From Setomelanomma holmii (Eukaryota > Ascomycota > Dothideomycetes > Pleosporales > Phaeosphaeriaceae): a DNA stretch of 64,000 nt. The notes below the pieces were generated by a model. It searched no databases. It was not told where the DNA came from and was given only the letters and a program-made list of their open reading frames with translations. This document shows positions 24,613 to 35,777 of the stretch, one piece after another. The translations under genes and the position numbers were made by a program. The stretch is taken from positions 81,590 through 145,589 of the forward strand of contig ML978241.1 of the NCBI GenBank assembly GCA_010015745.1, read 5' to 3'. Positions within the stretch are counted from its first letter, which is position 1, and each line of letters begins with the position of its first letter.

Positions 24613-26169
24613 ATGGCTCACATCTTCCAGGCATTCCCGCAGCTGCGCACCGCTGCTCCGCGCCTCTCGAGACGGCTGTTCGTGTGCCGCCCGTGTCTCA
24701 AGGCTCCAATTCACTCCGCTATCGCCACGTCCCGATGTACTCCACCCCGGCCATCCATCGCACAGTCGGTGAGATGGAGGTCAACACAGCCGCTGCGGAG
24801 TAGCGCCACCATTGGCACACCACACGCGGAAGGAGCGGTGTCGGCGGCAGCTGCGAAGAGCGAGGGCAAGTCACGCAGCTCCCCCAATGTGTCGTCCAAG
24901 AGCGTGGCATACTGGCTGCTGGGCAGTGCAGCGAGCGTCTTCGGCATTGTCATCTTTGGCGGGTTGACGCGCCTCACAGAGTCAGGGTAGGTGCGATGGT
25001 TGCAAGTGGAAGGTGCACTTGCTGACTGGGCCAGATTGAGCATCACCGAATGGCGCCCCGTCACAGGCTCGCTATGGCCCGGCAGCCCAGAGGAGTGGGC
25101 GAGCGAGTTCGACAAGTATCGCTCTTCGCCCGAGTTCGCCCAGCTCAACTCGAGCATGACGCTGCCCGAGTTTAAGCAGATCTACTTCATGGAGTGGGCC
25201 CACCGACTGTGGGGACGAGTCATTGGCGTCACCTTCCTCCTGCCCACCGCATACTTCATCGCACGCCGCAGAGTTGCACCATCGACTGCATGGAAGCTTG
25301 TCGGCATCTGCGGTATGATTGGCTTCCAAGGCGTCATTGGGTGGTGGATGGTCAAGAGCGGGCTCAAGGACGACCTCTTCAATCCTGGCAGTCACCCGCG
25401 AGTCAGCCAGTACCGCCTCACGGCACATCTCGGCGCGGCATTTGCCGTCTACTGCTCCATGGTCTTGACTGGTCTCTCCATCCTCAAGGAGCATCGCATG
25501 CTCGCTGATCCCGCCAAGGCCGCTGAGAAGATCAAGGTGCTGCAACATCCTGCGCTTCGCGTCTTTCGTGGCTCCGTCACTGGACTCGCGCTTCTTGTGT
25601 TCACAACAGCCATGTCAGGTGCTCTAGTTGCTGGCCTTGACGCCGGTTTGATCTACAACGAGTTCCCATGGATGGGTCTTGGGCTGGCACCACCGAAGAA
25701 GGAACTGTTCGATCCCTTCTACAGCCACGTACCGGACCAATCTGACCTATGGTGGCGCAATATGCTCGAAAACCCGTCTCTCGTCCAGCTTGACCATAGA
25801 CTCTTGGCAACCACAACCTTCACTGCCATCATGTCTCTGTTCGCTTACACACGCTTCTCTAAGAGTGTACGCATTAAGCTGCCCAAGGACGCCCAGAAGG
25901 GTGTGCTAGGCGTTGTTCATCTTGTCTCGTTGCAAGTCGCCCTCGGCATCAGCACACTCATCTACATGGTTCCAACCTGGCTCGCTTCTGCTCATCAAGC
26001 TGGCGCGCTGGCTCTGCTCACCGGCGCTGTCGTGCTATACAGCCGCATCTCGATGCCACGGCGGGCCATTCTACGTCAGATTATGAATCCCAGTGTTGCG
26101 CGACCACACACCGTGCCGCACATCAATGCTCGTCTCAAAGCTGCCAAGTCGGCTGAGAAGAGTTTGTAA
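24613..26169 (+). CDS. COX15: Heme A synthase COX15, mitochondrial inner membrane
   Basis: Two exons, 24613-24986 and 25035-26169, with a 48-nt intron, encode 502 aa. The join restores GLTRLTESGLSITEWRPVTG, the hallmark first-helix loop of Cox15/CtaA. The N-terminus (about 95 residues) is Arg/Ser/Ala-rich with few acids, a mitochondrial presequence. Eight membrane helices can be traced. The four conserved histidines of the heme sites are visible in MEWAHRLWGR, YRLTAHLGAA, LVQLDHRLLA and SAHQAGAL. The enzyme oxidises the C8 methyl of heme O to make heme A for cytochrome c oxidase. It is full length for the family and looks functional. Confidence 0.96.
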
Positions 26170-26574
26170 ATACGCGCATACAGTGATCACCGTTCGGCCT
26201 CCTGTGTACCATAGTAGCATTTAGCAATCGGCGTTCTCAGCTTGTATAAGATAGAGGTATGGTCTGTTCCAGAGTCAGGGCCTCTCCAATCTACAAAATC
26301 ACGTACATATCGTCCATTCATTATCCCGTCCATCTCTCCTGATAGTCAAAGTCTCTTTGCAGCTAAGTCCTCTGTTCCGTTCTTGCGCTAGCCCTAGCAT
26401 GGATTCACGACAAACGGCGTCCCCTTCACTACGGCCCAATCTTTTTCCTCTCTCTGGAACCTCACGTTTTTGTTCGTAGCGTATTTCATTGTTCCTCTCT
26501 GTGCTGTTACTGCCATATACGGAAGAGCTTTCGAGGCAACCATACTCACACCAGCCAAATACAATACACCGATC
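26170..26574. other. Spacer downstream of COX15
   Basis: About 0.4 kb including the COX15 3' flank. An open frame from 26470 runs into the RS-rich gene below, but its first 35 codons are hydrophobic and unlike the rest. Confidence 0.4.
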
Positions 26575-28090
26575 ATGCGACCCCGGAGTCTCTCGCTATC
26601 CCCAGGTCCTCTTCGCGAGCGACATGTCGAGACTCGCAAACGCGGTCGTTCAAGCTCAGAGTCGCGCGCGTTCTCAAGACTGCGCTCCGTGAGTCGTGGA
26701 AGGAGATCGAAGAGACAACGAAGGGCATCTACACGACGTAAGAGTCGTAGCGTGGATCTTGAGACTTCAACCTATAGTCTCTCACCACAGCGCCGTACAA
26801 GCCGTTCAATTCCCTCACTTCGATCACGCAGTCGGACTCGCTCGCGGTGCCGCACCAGCCACTCATCTACCTCACTACGATTGCGGAGACGGACTCGCTC
26901 TCCATCTCGTTCCCTCGGTATCTTTGACTACAACCCAGACTCACTATATGCAATCGTCGAGAACCCCGGCGGTGGGCACATCAATTCTTTCGCGTTACCG
27001 CCACGCTCCGAAGAAATCCCTAGAATGATGTCGAACGACTTGCGGTGGCGCTTCCAGCGTGGCAACATCATCGGAACACGCTACGTAGAGTTCGCAAACA
27101 ACCCGCACTGGAAATTCGGTTACAAGTCCAGTATCACAACGCGCGGGCCAGTATCTACCAACGCCTACCGACCTCACATCATCTGGGACGTTCACTGTGA
27201 CTATGTGCTGGCCTGGGTGTGTCGTACACATGGCGGCAAAGGACTACAAGCCAACCACATACGGCCTGAAGATCGATATCAGTATATAGGCTTGTCGAAT
27301 GCTGGAGATGGAGTGGACAACGACAGCCCTCACAAGCAACTGAAGGTCATACAAACCCCAGGATCCCAGCCCTCTAGTGGCAAATCGAAATCGCATGTCT
27401 TTTGCTCTGGAATTGGTGAAGTTGCAAGTGCCGATGGATTACCGCAGCTTTGGCCAGCTCGAGCCGAGCAGTATGTGGCGCTTGGATGCACTCTGCGAAA
27501 CGTGTTTGAACCTTTGCACGGCACCATTGGATTCCTACCTTCAGAAACTTGGTCTGGACCTTCCATCGCTAGACCGGGCTAAGTCGGCGCTGCCTTCATA
27601 AGATATGGCCTACGAGCGGCCTCCACGTCTGCTACTGCCGTTTATATTCCCGCCTTTGATGGCTACGCAACCAACAACGGCCCCTGCTGGCAGATCAAAC
27701 ATCAGCTTGTCCGTCGTCACGTCAATCGAGACCAATTCGGAGCACCTCACCAGCTTGCTAGAGGTCGACACTGTATCAATGGCTGTCAACACGATGAACG
27801 CTCTGGTCTCGTCGTTGGCCACGGAGCCGCAAGAGCCACGGCAAAATCGTCCAGGATCGACGGAGGTGATGCAGACTCAAGATAGCTAGTCCGAACAGGT
27901 TTCAGTTCCATGGCCAATGTTCGACTTCCAGACCAATGGTGGGGCGGTGCACTTCACCTACAATGCACCTGCCGGGTCAAGTTCGAGTCAGCTGATGTCC
28001 AATCAGCCCATGAAGTTCGAGACGGGAGGGGGCACTGTACACTTTACGTGCAATGCAGGAAAGGATCAAGCAAGAAGAAGGTCTGAGTAG
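26575..28090 (+). pseudogene. Disrupted RS-rich gene of unknown function
   Basis: From ATG 26575 a frame opens with about 110 residues of Arg/Ser dipeptides (RSRSRTRSR type), then a folded-looking stretch (RYVEFANNPHWKFGYKS, YRPHIIWDVHCDYVLAWVC). Near 27345-27400 the protein-like signal moves to frame 2 (SFALELVKLQVPMDYRSFGQ). That frame continues to 28090, broken by TAA at 27599 and TAG at 27887. Its end contains a tandem repeat: FQTNGGAVHFTYNAP and FETGGGTVHFTCNAG. Both stops could come from a Gln codon by one C-to-T change. I read it as a decayed gene with one frameshift (or an unplaced intron) and two nonsense codons. It is also possible that the gene ends at 27601 and the rest is a separate remnant. 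No family is recognised. Confidence 0.45.
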
Positions 28091-28860
28091 ATTGCATCTC
28101 GAGATCATCATGAAGAGCCAGAGAACTTGTACGATAGCCAATTCTAATATTGACATGACTTTGTCACTGCGTAAATCATGCATGAGTATATGAGCTTGTC
28201 CGAGTTATGCACCGTAATCGTACACGATGTTCCGACTAAATTGCATGAGTGCTTCAAATTCCCACCGGCTAAACCCCAACAGATCTGCAAAAGCTGGGGC
28301 AACCCCCGCACCTCCGCCTTTGCTACTAATGAAGCGGGGTCCGGTGGCTATACATGACGGAGTAGTGTACTACGCCAAGAAAGGACTTGGTGACCTCCAC
28401 ATCAAAGCATACAACAGCTGTATTGTGGACCGACTAAGACAGCGAACATTGAACACGGGGTTTTGCGCTCGCACCGAAAGCAATCATGCTGTTCCGGAAC
28501 TCTCTTTTCTGCTTGTTGTCCTAGCAGCCACCGCCGCCGCGCAGCAAAAAGTCAAAGTCAGAAAGTCAAGCTCCAAGTCCCATCCAAAGATGTCTCCTCG
28601 ACTGCTTTAGCCCATCAAACTGACGAACACAGTGCTCTTGGGCGACTCCGTAAACTGAAATAACTTGCTGGCGCCCTCTCATCTAGTCCCAACTCGTCTC
28701 CTCTGGTCTCGCATCTTCCGTTAGATTCGTCGGGTCGATGACGAGTTTGCAATCCACATGCACCAAGCCCTCAGGTTTCGATACAAACCACGAAGGCCAC
28801 TCTGGACGGTGCGTCTCTCTCACACTCCTAATCTCCTGAGCCTCAAAAAAGGAAGGGCGG
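28091..28860. other. Remnant-rich spacer
   Basis: No intact gene. The minus-strand frame ending at 28683 contains a protein-like C-terminal piece (HRPEWPSWFVSKPEGLVHVD) without a start or neighbours in frame, so it may be the tail of another decayed gene. A plus-strand frame at 28227-28610 shows nothing recognisable. Confidence 0.35.
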
Positions 28861-28880
28861 GATGCTAATGTGGTTTGGCT

Positions 28881-29393
28881 AGGCAGGTGTGTAATATTGC
28901 GAAGAATAACATAGCGGGATGGGTCTAAGCAATGAAAATGGATGTAGTGCAGTTTAAGTTGGGTACGAATGACGTGAACATTGGAAAACGCACCGCCGCA
29001 TCTATCCTCAACTCGTACACGTCCCTGATAACTGCGATGAAGGCGGTGAATCCGAAGGTCAAGATCATCGTACACCCCTCTCCCCCTCTCCCGCCTTTCA
29101 TGGTCGAAGAGATCCTGAATAAGAGAAAAAGGCTGATTGGTAAACTCATCCCGACGAGTTGGAGCGATGCGAGGATTGAAAGTGTGAAAAGCCAGATTCT
29201 AAGGTGGGTAAGTCAGAAGAGTACGAGGTAGAGTCCGATTGTGATTGCTGACTGCTCTCGCGCGGCTGGGTTTACAAATGCGATGTTGAGGAGTGATGGG
29301 GTACATCCTAATGATGCGGGGGATCGGTTTTTTGCCAAGCAAATCGGACCCGAGATCATTCAGGCGGTCAAAGATATTCGAACTGGGCGTTAG
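28881..29393 (+). pseudogene. Broken SGNH/GDSL hydrolase (esterase family) remnant
   Basis: Read in one frame, this segment gives NIAKNNIAGWV, a stop (TAA 28926), then MDVVQFKLGTNDVNIG, which fits block III (GxND) of SGNH hydrolases. After another stop (TAG 29229) comes SPIVIADCSRAAGF and SDGVHPNDAGDRFFAKQI, the block V DxxH motif with the catalytic Asp/His pair. It ends at TAG 29391-29393. Block I (GDS with the nucleophile Ser) is not found upstream, so the 5' part is missing. Two internal stops plus the lost nucleophile make it a pseudogene. SGNH enzymes are typically secreted carbohydrate esterases or lipases; the exact class cannot be told. Confidence 0.7.
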
Positions 29394-29485
29394 CATGATA
29401 TGACCCATGATGACATGAAGTGGAACTAGCTGGACTGGAGCTGCTTGAAGCGTGTTCAGTGACTAGCTGGTTACAAGACCGGTTT

Positions 29486-30073
29486 TCAAAGTTCCGTTTT
29501 CGAAGTATCTTTCCATCTATCCCCAACCCCCCTCATCCACTGCACACCCACCAGTTTTAATCCGTACTTCTCCAAGAATTCTTTCGCTCCAAAGCTTCGA
29601 CGATCCACAAACTCCTCGCCGCCGACATCTGCCTTTTCGAGCTTTAATCTCTCCGGCTCCCGAAACAGCAGGATTAAATACCGATGAGGCCCGCTCTCGT
29701 CTTTCGGGCCGGGCGCGAGATAGGGAGTTAGGGTGGTTCCTGATGCGAGGATGTTGGATGTGTCGTTAGGACTGATGCTCGTAACAACCCAGTGGCGCCA
29801 GTAGGCGAATTTCGGATCATCTGGTGTCGGGGCGTCTGAATCGATGAGCATGAACGTGAAAGATTGGCCTAGTGCGGGTGGTGTGCTAGAAGATATAGAG
29901 ACAATAGGTGCCTCTTTGACTTGACTGACGCGTACGAAGCTGCCTGCTGACGGTGAGATGTTGGGAAAGGTAATTGTAAGGTCGATTGAGGGCGTAAAAG
30001 ATTCTGGGATAATCTTGGACGGAAGGAGATTTGCGCTTTTCAGCGATGTGAGGAGGGTGGTCGTGGCCATCAT
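29486..30073 (-). CDS. PEBP-family protein (TFS1-like phosphatidylethanolamine-binding protein)
   Basis: A 195-aa intronless frame. The PEBP signatures are present: FMLIDSDAPTPDDPK (the DPDAP anion-pocket loop, with Ser replacing Pro), YWRHWVV (His of the second conserved region) and GPHRYLILLFREP. Length and order match eukaryotic PEBP/RKIP and yeast Tfs1, which inhibits carboxypeptidase Y and modulates Ras signalling. Met at 30073 (MMATTTLL) is chosen; the frame extends 25 codons further upstream, but that stretch does not resemble the family. It lies tail to tail with the SGNH remnant, 92 bases apart. The function of this copy is inferred from family only. Confidence 0.85.
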   Translation of the reverse strand: MMATTTLLTSLKSANLLPSKIIPESFTPSIDLTITFPNISPSAGSFVRVSQVKEAPIVSISSSTPPALGQSFTFMLIDSDAPTPDDPKFAYWRHWVVTSISPNDTSNILASGTTLTPYLAPGPKDESGPHRYLILLFREPERLKLEKADVGGEEFVDRRSFGAKEFLEKYGLKLVGVQWMRGVGDRWKDTSKTEL

Positions 30074-30498
30074 GAACTTGAATCGGAATATATTGCACTC
30101 GATGGTGGTGAAGAAAGGTACTTCGAGAATTGAAGAAGATGTAGTCAATAGACATTACAGAAATCATCAGCTGTTCGGAGCAGTTTTGTAGCGAAATGCT
30201 CGTCATGCACCGCATTGGTGGATTAATCGTCTGTAATCGCTTGGCAACCCGCTTTGAGCTTGGCTTGCGTCGGAGAGATCAAAGGCAGGAAATGCTCGCT
30301 ACACTGCCTAGGTGCGTTGTTCCTCATAACGCATATTCGCACTTTGATGTTCGAACAAAAAGGTGATGGAAGGACGATGGACGGGCGAATGCAGAGGCAT
30401 GTTTCAAAACTAAGGCGCACCGTGCACAAACACGGCCTAGCTCCGTGCCATAGAGCTGACAGCGACTTCCATGTCTCCTGCACTATCCTAGCCTCAAC

Positions 30499-32944
30499 AT
30501 GTTCTGCGACCGATGCCAATCATTCTGGAGCGCAGCCATAGCCAAAGCACAGATCCCGAATGCTGTCGGCAGGTGCGAAGATATCCATTGGGCGACTCAT
30601 GAAGTCATCCTGCACCGCAGCGTAGCCGCCCTCAAGCGCTCGTCTGATCTGCAATGTCGAATTTGTCGCATCATTTGTTCTCTACCTACGACATATGAGC
30701 ATGAAGCGCTTCTCAAAGATCACAATGAAGCGATAGATATTGCGCTTAGGATCGATCCGAATCAAGGTCCGCATCCTGTGCTTTTGGCGGAGTTCCGAGA
30801 GGGCAAGGGGGATTGCATTCGACTTCCAAAGCGAACGGTGGCTTCTTGTGCCGGACTGTTGACCGAAGGTGAAGAAGCTACTTTGAATATCCTTACTTCG
30901 AGCTCATGCCAGACCAGATGACCTTGCGCACACTTTGGTCAGAAGCGCAGATTTGCCCAACGATAACACCGGGTCAGATGGCGCGCTTCAATTGGCATCC
31001 TACTGGCTGAGAACGTGTCTTGCAGACCATACGAATTGTCGTCCAGTGGCTACGAGCTCGGACCGCCCCTTTGTGCCGACTAGGCTCCTGGACGTCAGCG
31101 ACGGCAACATTCGCCTCATCGAAACCAGACATGAGATGAGCGAGGATCATCACGCTCACAAATTCGTTGCTCTCAGTCATTGTTGGGGCCTTATACCAAT
31201 CATCCGAACACTGAAAGCAAATTACGCAAGCCATCGCGAAAGTATCGCTCCAGAAATCCTGTCGAAGACATTCCGCGACGCGGTTTATACGACGCGTAAG
31301 CTGGGATATCGCTATATCTGGATTGATTCGCTTTGCATCATACAAGACGATGACGCTGACTGGTCCAAAGAAGCTGCGACCATGTGCGACGTCTATCAAT
31401 GCGCCGTTCTCACACTGGCAGCGTCGCACGCACCCGGTGGTGATGTTGGCTGCTTTGCGAGTCGCGATGGTCTACTCCAGCTACCTTTCCTTGTGGAGGT
31501 GCCGGGTCCGTTTCCTGAGGCATCGCCCACTCGAATCATGTTCACGTCTTATGGCCGTGTCAATGCCTCGGGTGGGGGCGATCCAGTTTTGTTCAGCCGT
31601 GCATGGGTACTACAAGAACAACTGCTTTCTCCACGCCTCTTGATGTATGACGAAACGCAGATTCGGTGGGAATGCTTGACTATGCATGGCTCCGAAGGTT
31701 CGCCCAAATCTGGTGTTACCAGACACGACACTTATCACAAGTCCATCCGTACAGGAATTATGGACAACGAGGAGTTCTTCAATTGTCCCAGAACAGCCAC
31801 CGAAGAGGAGCAAGGATATAGCTTCTGGGACCGAACGAAGCACCAATACTGGTGTGATCTCGTCATGGACTATACTCACCGAGGCATGACGAAGTCGAAA
31901 GATCGACTCGTTGCACTCGCTGGCGTTGCCCAGGCGCTCAGCCAACACACGAAGAATGAGTATCGGGCAGGATTGTGGTCTAAACAGTTCGCAACGGGCT
32001 TGCTATGGGGCATACACCACAGCGCCATTTGGCAGTCAATGAGAAAGTCTGACTCCAGAATCAATGACAAAGTACGCCATGAACAAAATGTAGCTCCAAG
32101 CTGGTCCTGGGCCTCCGTCACCATGCCCGTCATGTCCGAGATTCTTGACCTCGACCGCATTTGTGAGGTCATTAATGTTAGTGTCTCTGGCAGCATAGAG
32201 GCGCAATCGGGCATTGCCAGTATACGAGGCCATGTTCGCCGAGGCTACGTCAATCCTGTCTATTCTCACTACCTCCAGGAAGCAGCAACTTTGCTTCCGC
32301 ACATGACCTCGCCGCAGCCGAAGGGTCGAAAAGGGCTTCAGTATCTGTCATTCAAGGGGCGCCTCTTCCACCCCGGTGACTGCTTTCTCTTCTCTGAAAC
32401 ACAGCCTGCGTCAAAGGCGAAGACTGCCTCAGTGATCAATGTCTCTAAGAATGGCAACTTCCGGCTCGTCCGAGGTTCATTCATGCCCGACGAGCTCATG
32501 GATCCAACAACTGAGATCACCTTCATAGCCATAGCACAACAACATTACGGCTCGTCGTTGACTTCTTTCCTCCACACCAGTGACGATACCGCACCACTGA
32601 AAGTAAACACGCTGGCCCTCGTTCCCACAGGCGAGCCAGGACAATATCGGCGAGTAGGTCTCGTGATATGGGACGAATGCGCATGGTACGGCTATCTGTG
32701 CGGGTACAAACATGATCGCCATCGTCGCAGCTACAGGCCAAGGAACTATTCTGAAGATGGCTATCTGCAGCCGGACAGTTGGTGGGACTGGCTGGCCAGG
32801 AAGTTGTGGTGGGATGATCTGGAGTTGTATGATATTTGTAAGGAAGGCTCTCATCAGCATGATTTTGATAAGGACGCTTTGCCGGACATGGCGAAGTATC
32901 ATCCTGGGGTGCAAGTAAAAGAGATGACGGTCACTATCGTGTGA
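30499..32944 (+). CDS. HET-domain (heterokaryon incompatibility) protein
   Basis: Two exons, 30499-30868 and 30951-32944, over an 82-nt GT-AG intron (phase 1), give 787 aa. The first exon has Cys pairs (CDRCQ, CRICRI) as seen in the N-termini of many HET proteins. The HET domain follows: FVALSHCWG (His near residue 200), SKTFRDAV, YRYIWIDSLCIIQDD and YQCAVLTLAASHA, with downstream RAWVLQEQLLSPRLL. HET proteins trigger cell death after non-self fusion or other recognition, and many carry variable C-terminal parts; the C-terminus here matches nothing I recognise. The gene looks intact. It overlaps nothing and lies 44 bases from the 3' end of the convergent UstYa-like gene. Confidence 0.88.
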
Positions 32945-32988
32945 GAAGGCTATCCGAATGCCATGTTCTTGTCTATTGCGTTCGACGG

Positions 32989-33787
32989 CTATAGCACCGA
33001 GTCTTCTGGAAGCAGCGCATTGCGCCACTTGTATGCTGCATTATCGTTCGCCCATTTCAGCAGCGCATCATAATCCACACATTCATGCTCCGAGCCCTCC
33101 CCAGGTCCAGCCTCCGTCTTTCCCTCAAGCGTCACATCAGCATTGCACATGAGCCCTTGCCGTACGTAATTGAAGCAATGCGCAGAGTGATGCGCGACTT
33201 CTTCAGTTAACTCGATGCCTCCATAACCTTGCTGGAAGTGTTCCGCGAGGTACGACAAACAGTGCAGCTGGTGGAAAACGGAAACCATGTATCCTGGCCC
33301 GTCGTTGTGGCGATCGAGGGCGATTTGAAGTGGTTCTGGAAGATCGTATGATCCCGATGCGGGAGCGCGGATGTAGCCTCGACTCTCTGAGCTGAGTGGG
33401 ATCCAGTTGTGTAAAGTGTGGAGTGTGGTTGATTCGTTTAGGAACATGTCTTCTCTTGTGTATTGTGGATCATTGTGGAATGTGTACATCTTTCTTAGCA
33501 CTGAAGGAAGGTCAGCGCTGCGGTGGTCTAAGATCTCTCTTGGTATGCAGGGCTTTCAACGTACATTTGGGTACAGGCGTTCGTCGCAAATGTTTTGTGG
33601 GTGTTGTGCGCAGAAGGATGATCAAGTACACAACAGCGGACACGAGCGCGATCTCGAAAAGCAGCCGCCAATTCAGCAAGTATTGCGTCCACCCTTTCTT
33701 TCTACTCTCGACAGAGGCATGTGAGATGTCGTTGGGATCTGGCTGGGCAAGGAACGCCTCGGCTTCCTCATCAGCTTCGTGCTTCAT
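32989..33787 (-). CDS. UstYa-like (DUF3328) oxidase, membrane-anchored
   Basis: Two exons, 33787-33565 and 33500-32989, with a 64-nt intron (GTACGT, acceptor TTCAG, phase 1), give 244 aa. A more upstream in-frame start at 33811 would add 8 residues. One membrane helix (LFEIALVSAVVYLIILL) follows a short cytosolic tail. The two diagnostic HxxHC motifs are present: HQLHC at 151-155 and HSAHC at 179-183. Proteins of this family oxidise and cyclise peptides in fungal RiPP (dikaritin) and other pathways, but many genomes carry copies outside clusters. No Kex2-repeat precursor or partner tyrosinase was seen nearby, so its substrate is unknown. Confidence 0.85.
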
Positions 33788-33811
33788 CGTGGGTAAGTGG
33801 CGAAGCACCAT

Positions 33812-34896
33812 TCGCCTTGATGCGAAGGAGCACAGTGTGCGGAAGAAGACGTGAAGAGTCGAAATTCATGATGAGAGACACGACTTCTGATGACTTTAGG
33901 CTATCGTGCGACCGCTGTGGAGAGCACGCGACGAGCGCGACTCAAGTAGATTGAGGAATTGGGCAGAACCACCGGTTAATGTGTTCGCTCTCGCCACACC
34001 TGTCCACAACATCAGAGCAATCGTTGCCATTAGTTACAAATTGATCGCGATTGAAGAAGTCGCATACACCTGAGCACGTTGACCGTGGTCAATTGCTCTT
34101 GAGTTTCGATCTGCTGCACTCGGTGTAGTGGAGGCTTAGCGGGGCAGGATGCGATGAGGAAACAGAAACGCTGCTACGCCGAATGTGATCTAGCTCAATC
34201 CGCTTCAACTTGCGAACACGGACTCCAGACTTCATTGCAACTCTTCTAGACATCACGAGAGACATCGGCAAAGTGTTCCAGAGCTCAGAAACTACACTTA
34301 CCAAGCACTATCCCGTCATTCACACACTGTGGTAGATTGTATTGTCAACCAACGATCGGAGCACAGTATATCCTGCGAACGGCACGATGCGGCCACATCA
34401 AGATGCCCGTAGTGAGGCTTTCTGCGATTGCCATGAAGTACTCGAAGTTCTTCCGGGTACTACTTGTACCTTGAAATAGCCTCATCCTTCATGCCCAGTC
34501 CGGCCACCGACGGGATTTCCTAGCGCCTATCTGGTCTTTGCACTGCCTCTAAGGCCACCTGCCGATCCCTTGCAAGCCATCTGCGTGCGCAGCAAAATAA
34601 CCCGCAACATGCCGAAAGGAGTCGAAAAGCTGCAGCAAATTCATGCTAAACTTTCAGTACCACAAAGAACGTGGCGTAAGTATGAAGTAGGTTTTAGAGG
34701 CCCCGCTGTTCGACCCTTAAATGCGGCGCCGAGCGTGCCGCAAGGCTTACTCGGGTGGTGAAGGTCGTAGTTGCCTGGTACGGCGTAGCTGGGGACGAGA
34801 GGAGGTATCTTAACTTTTGTCTTGCACTTCTTCATTTTAGTTTCGCTTTTCAATCCGTCGCATAACATTTCTCGTTCGTAGTGCTACAGTTCCACC
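33812..34896. other. Spacer, no gene seen
   Basis: About 1.1 kb upstream of both the UstYa-like gene and the four-helix membrane protein gene. It contains only short overlapping frames; divergent promoters are expected here. Confidence 0.45.
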
Positions 34897-35564
34897 ATGG
34901 CCAGTCCAGTCCTCAACCTCACAATCTTCACAAAGTCCGTGCCGCATGCCCTCCGTGCCATCGCGCTCGCATCCTTCCCGCCCGGTTTCCTGATTCTTCT
35001 CATCCAAGGCATCATTGCCGGACGAGTCAACCCCGCTATTGGCATCCTCCCACTCTTCTTCAGCGCCGCTTTCTCCGCCCTATTGCTCGCCAACGAGAAG
35101 AAATGCGGCTGCCAAGCGAGTGGCCTAGCAGGCACACCAATCCATCTGGTCTTCGATCTCATCATCGGTGTCGGCTTGCTGGTATGCTTGATCTTGGATT
35201 GGGTGTTGATGACACAACAAGGGTCACGAGAGATGATTATGCTGGGAACGTATGGGACGAACTTTCTGATCTGCAACTTGTGAGTCGTGATTCCACAATT
35301 GATGCAACGTGGGGTACTGATTCTTGTAGCCTGATTCATCTTTACTTTGTTGGGGTGCAACTCCAAGACTCCTTGACGCCAGGCCAGAGGTACCCAATGT
35401 CGTGCCCGCAATGCCAAAATACGGCGTTCACAGTGGGAAACATCAAGCTCGCGAACGTGTCCACGGGTCTTCGCGATGGCTATGCTCCGCTTCTTGACAA
35501 CGAGGGTCGGCCTAGGGTTAGCGTGGACGAGCCACAGTCGACTGAAGATGGCGAGATGGTCTGA
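34897..35564 (+). CDS. Small multi-pass membrane protein with Cys pairs, unknown function
   Basis: Exons 34897-35279 and 35330-35564, joined over a 50-nt intron (GTGAGT, TTGTAG), encode 205 aa. ATG 34897 has a good context (CCACCATGG). About four hydrophobic helices are visible (for example FPPGFLILLIQGIIAG, GILPLFFSAAFSALLLA, FDLIIGVGLLVCLILDWVLM), the last spanning the splice site. A hydrophilic C-terminus has CPQC. A KKCGCQ turn lies between helices 2 and 3, so paired cysteines on one face are possible. No family is recognised. It converges with the next minus-strand membrane protein gene, 213 bases away. Confidence 0.7.
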
Positions 35565-35777
35565 TACATGAGCTTGAAATCGTTGAACAGACAGCCTTGA
35601 AGTGCTGGGTGGCGATTGATGAGCTCCGTAAGATAACAAACATTCCTTGCGCATTCCGGCGTTCAGGCGTTATGACACTCATCCATACGACCTAATTTTG
35701 GAAGATGAAGTAGAGTAAACAAAGATGTCGGCGTAATATTTGTTCGTATCCCAACGGTGTACTGTGCTCCTTCGTCT

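Noticed and set aside
30499..33787. A RiPP (ustiloxin-type) gene cluster around the UstYa-like gene
   Set aside because: No secreted precursor with repeated Kex2 sites, no tyrosinase and no second UstYa gene were seen within the window.
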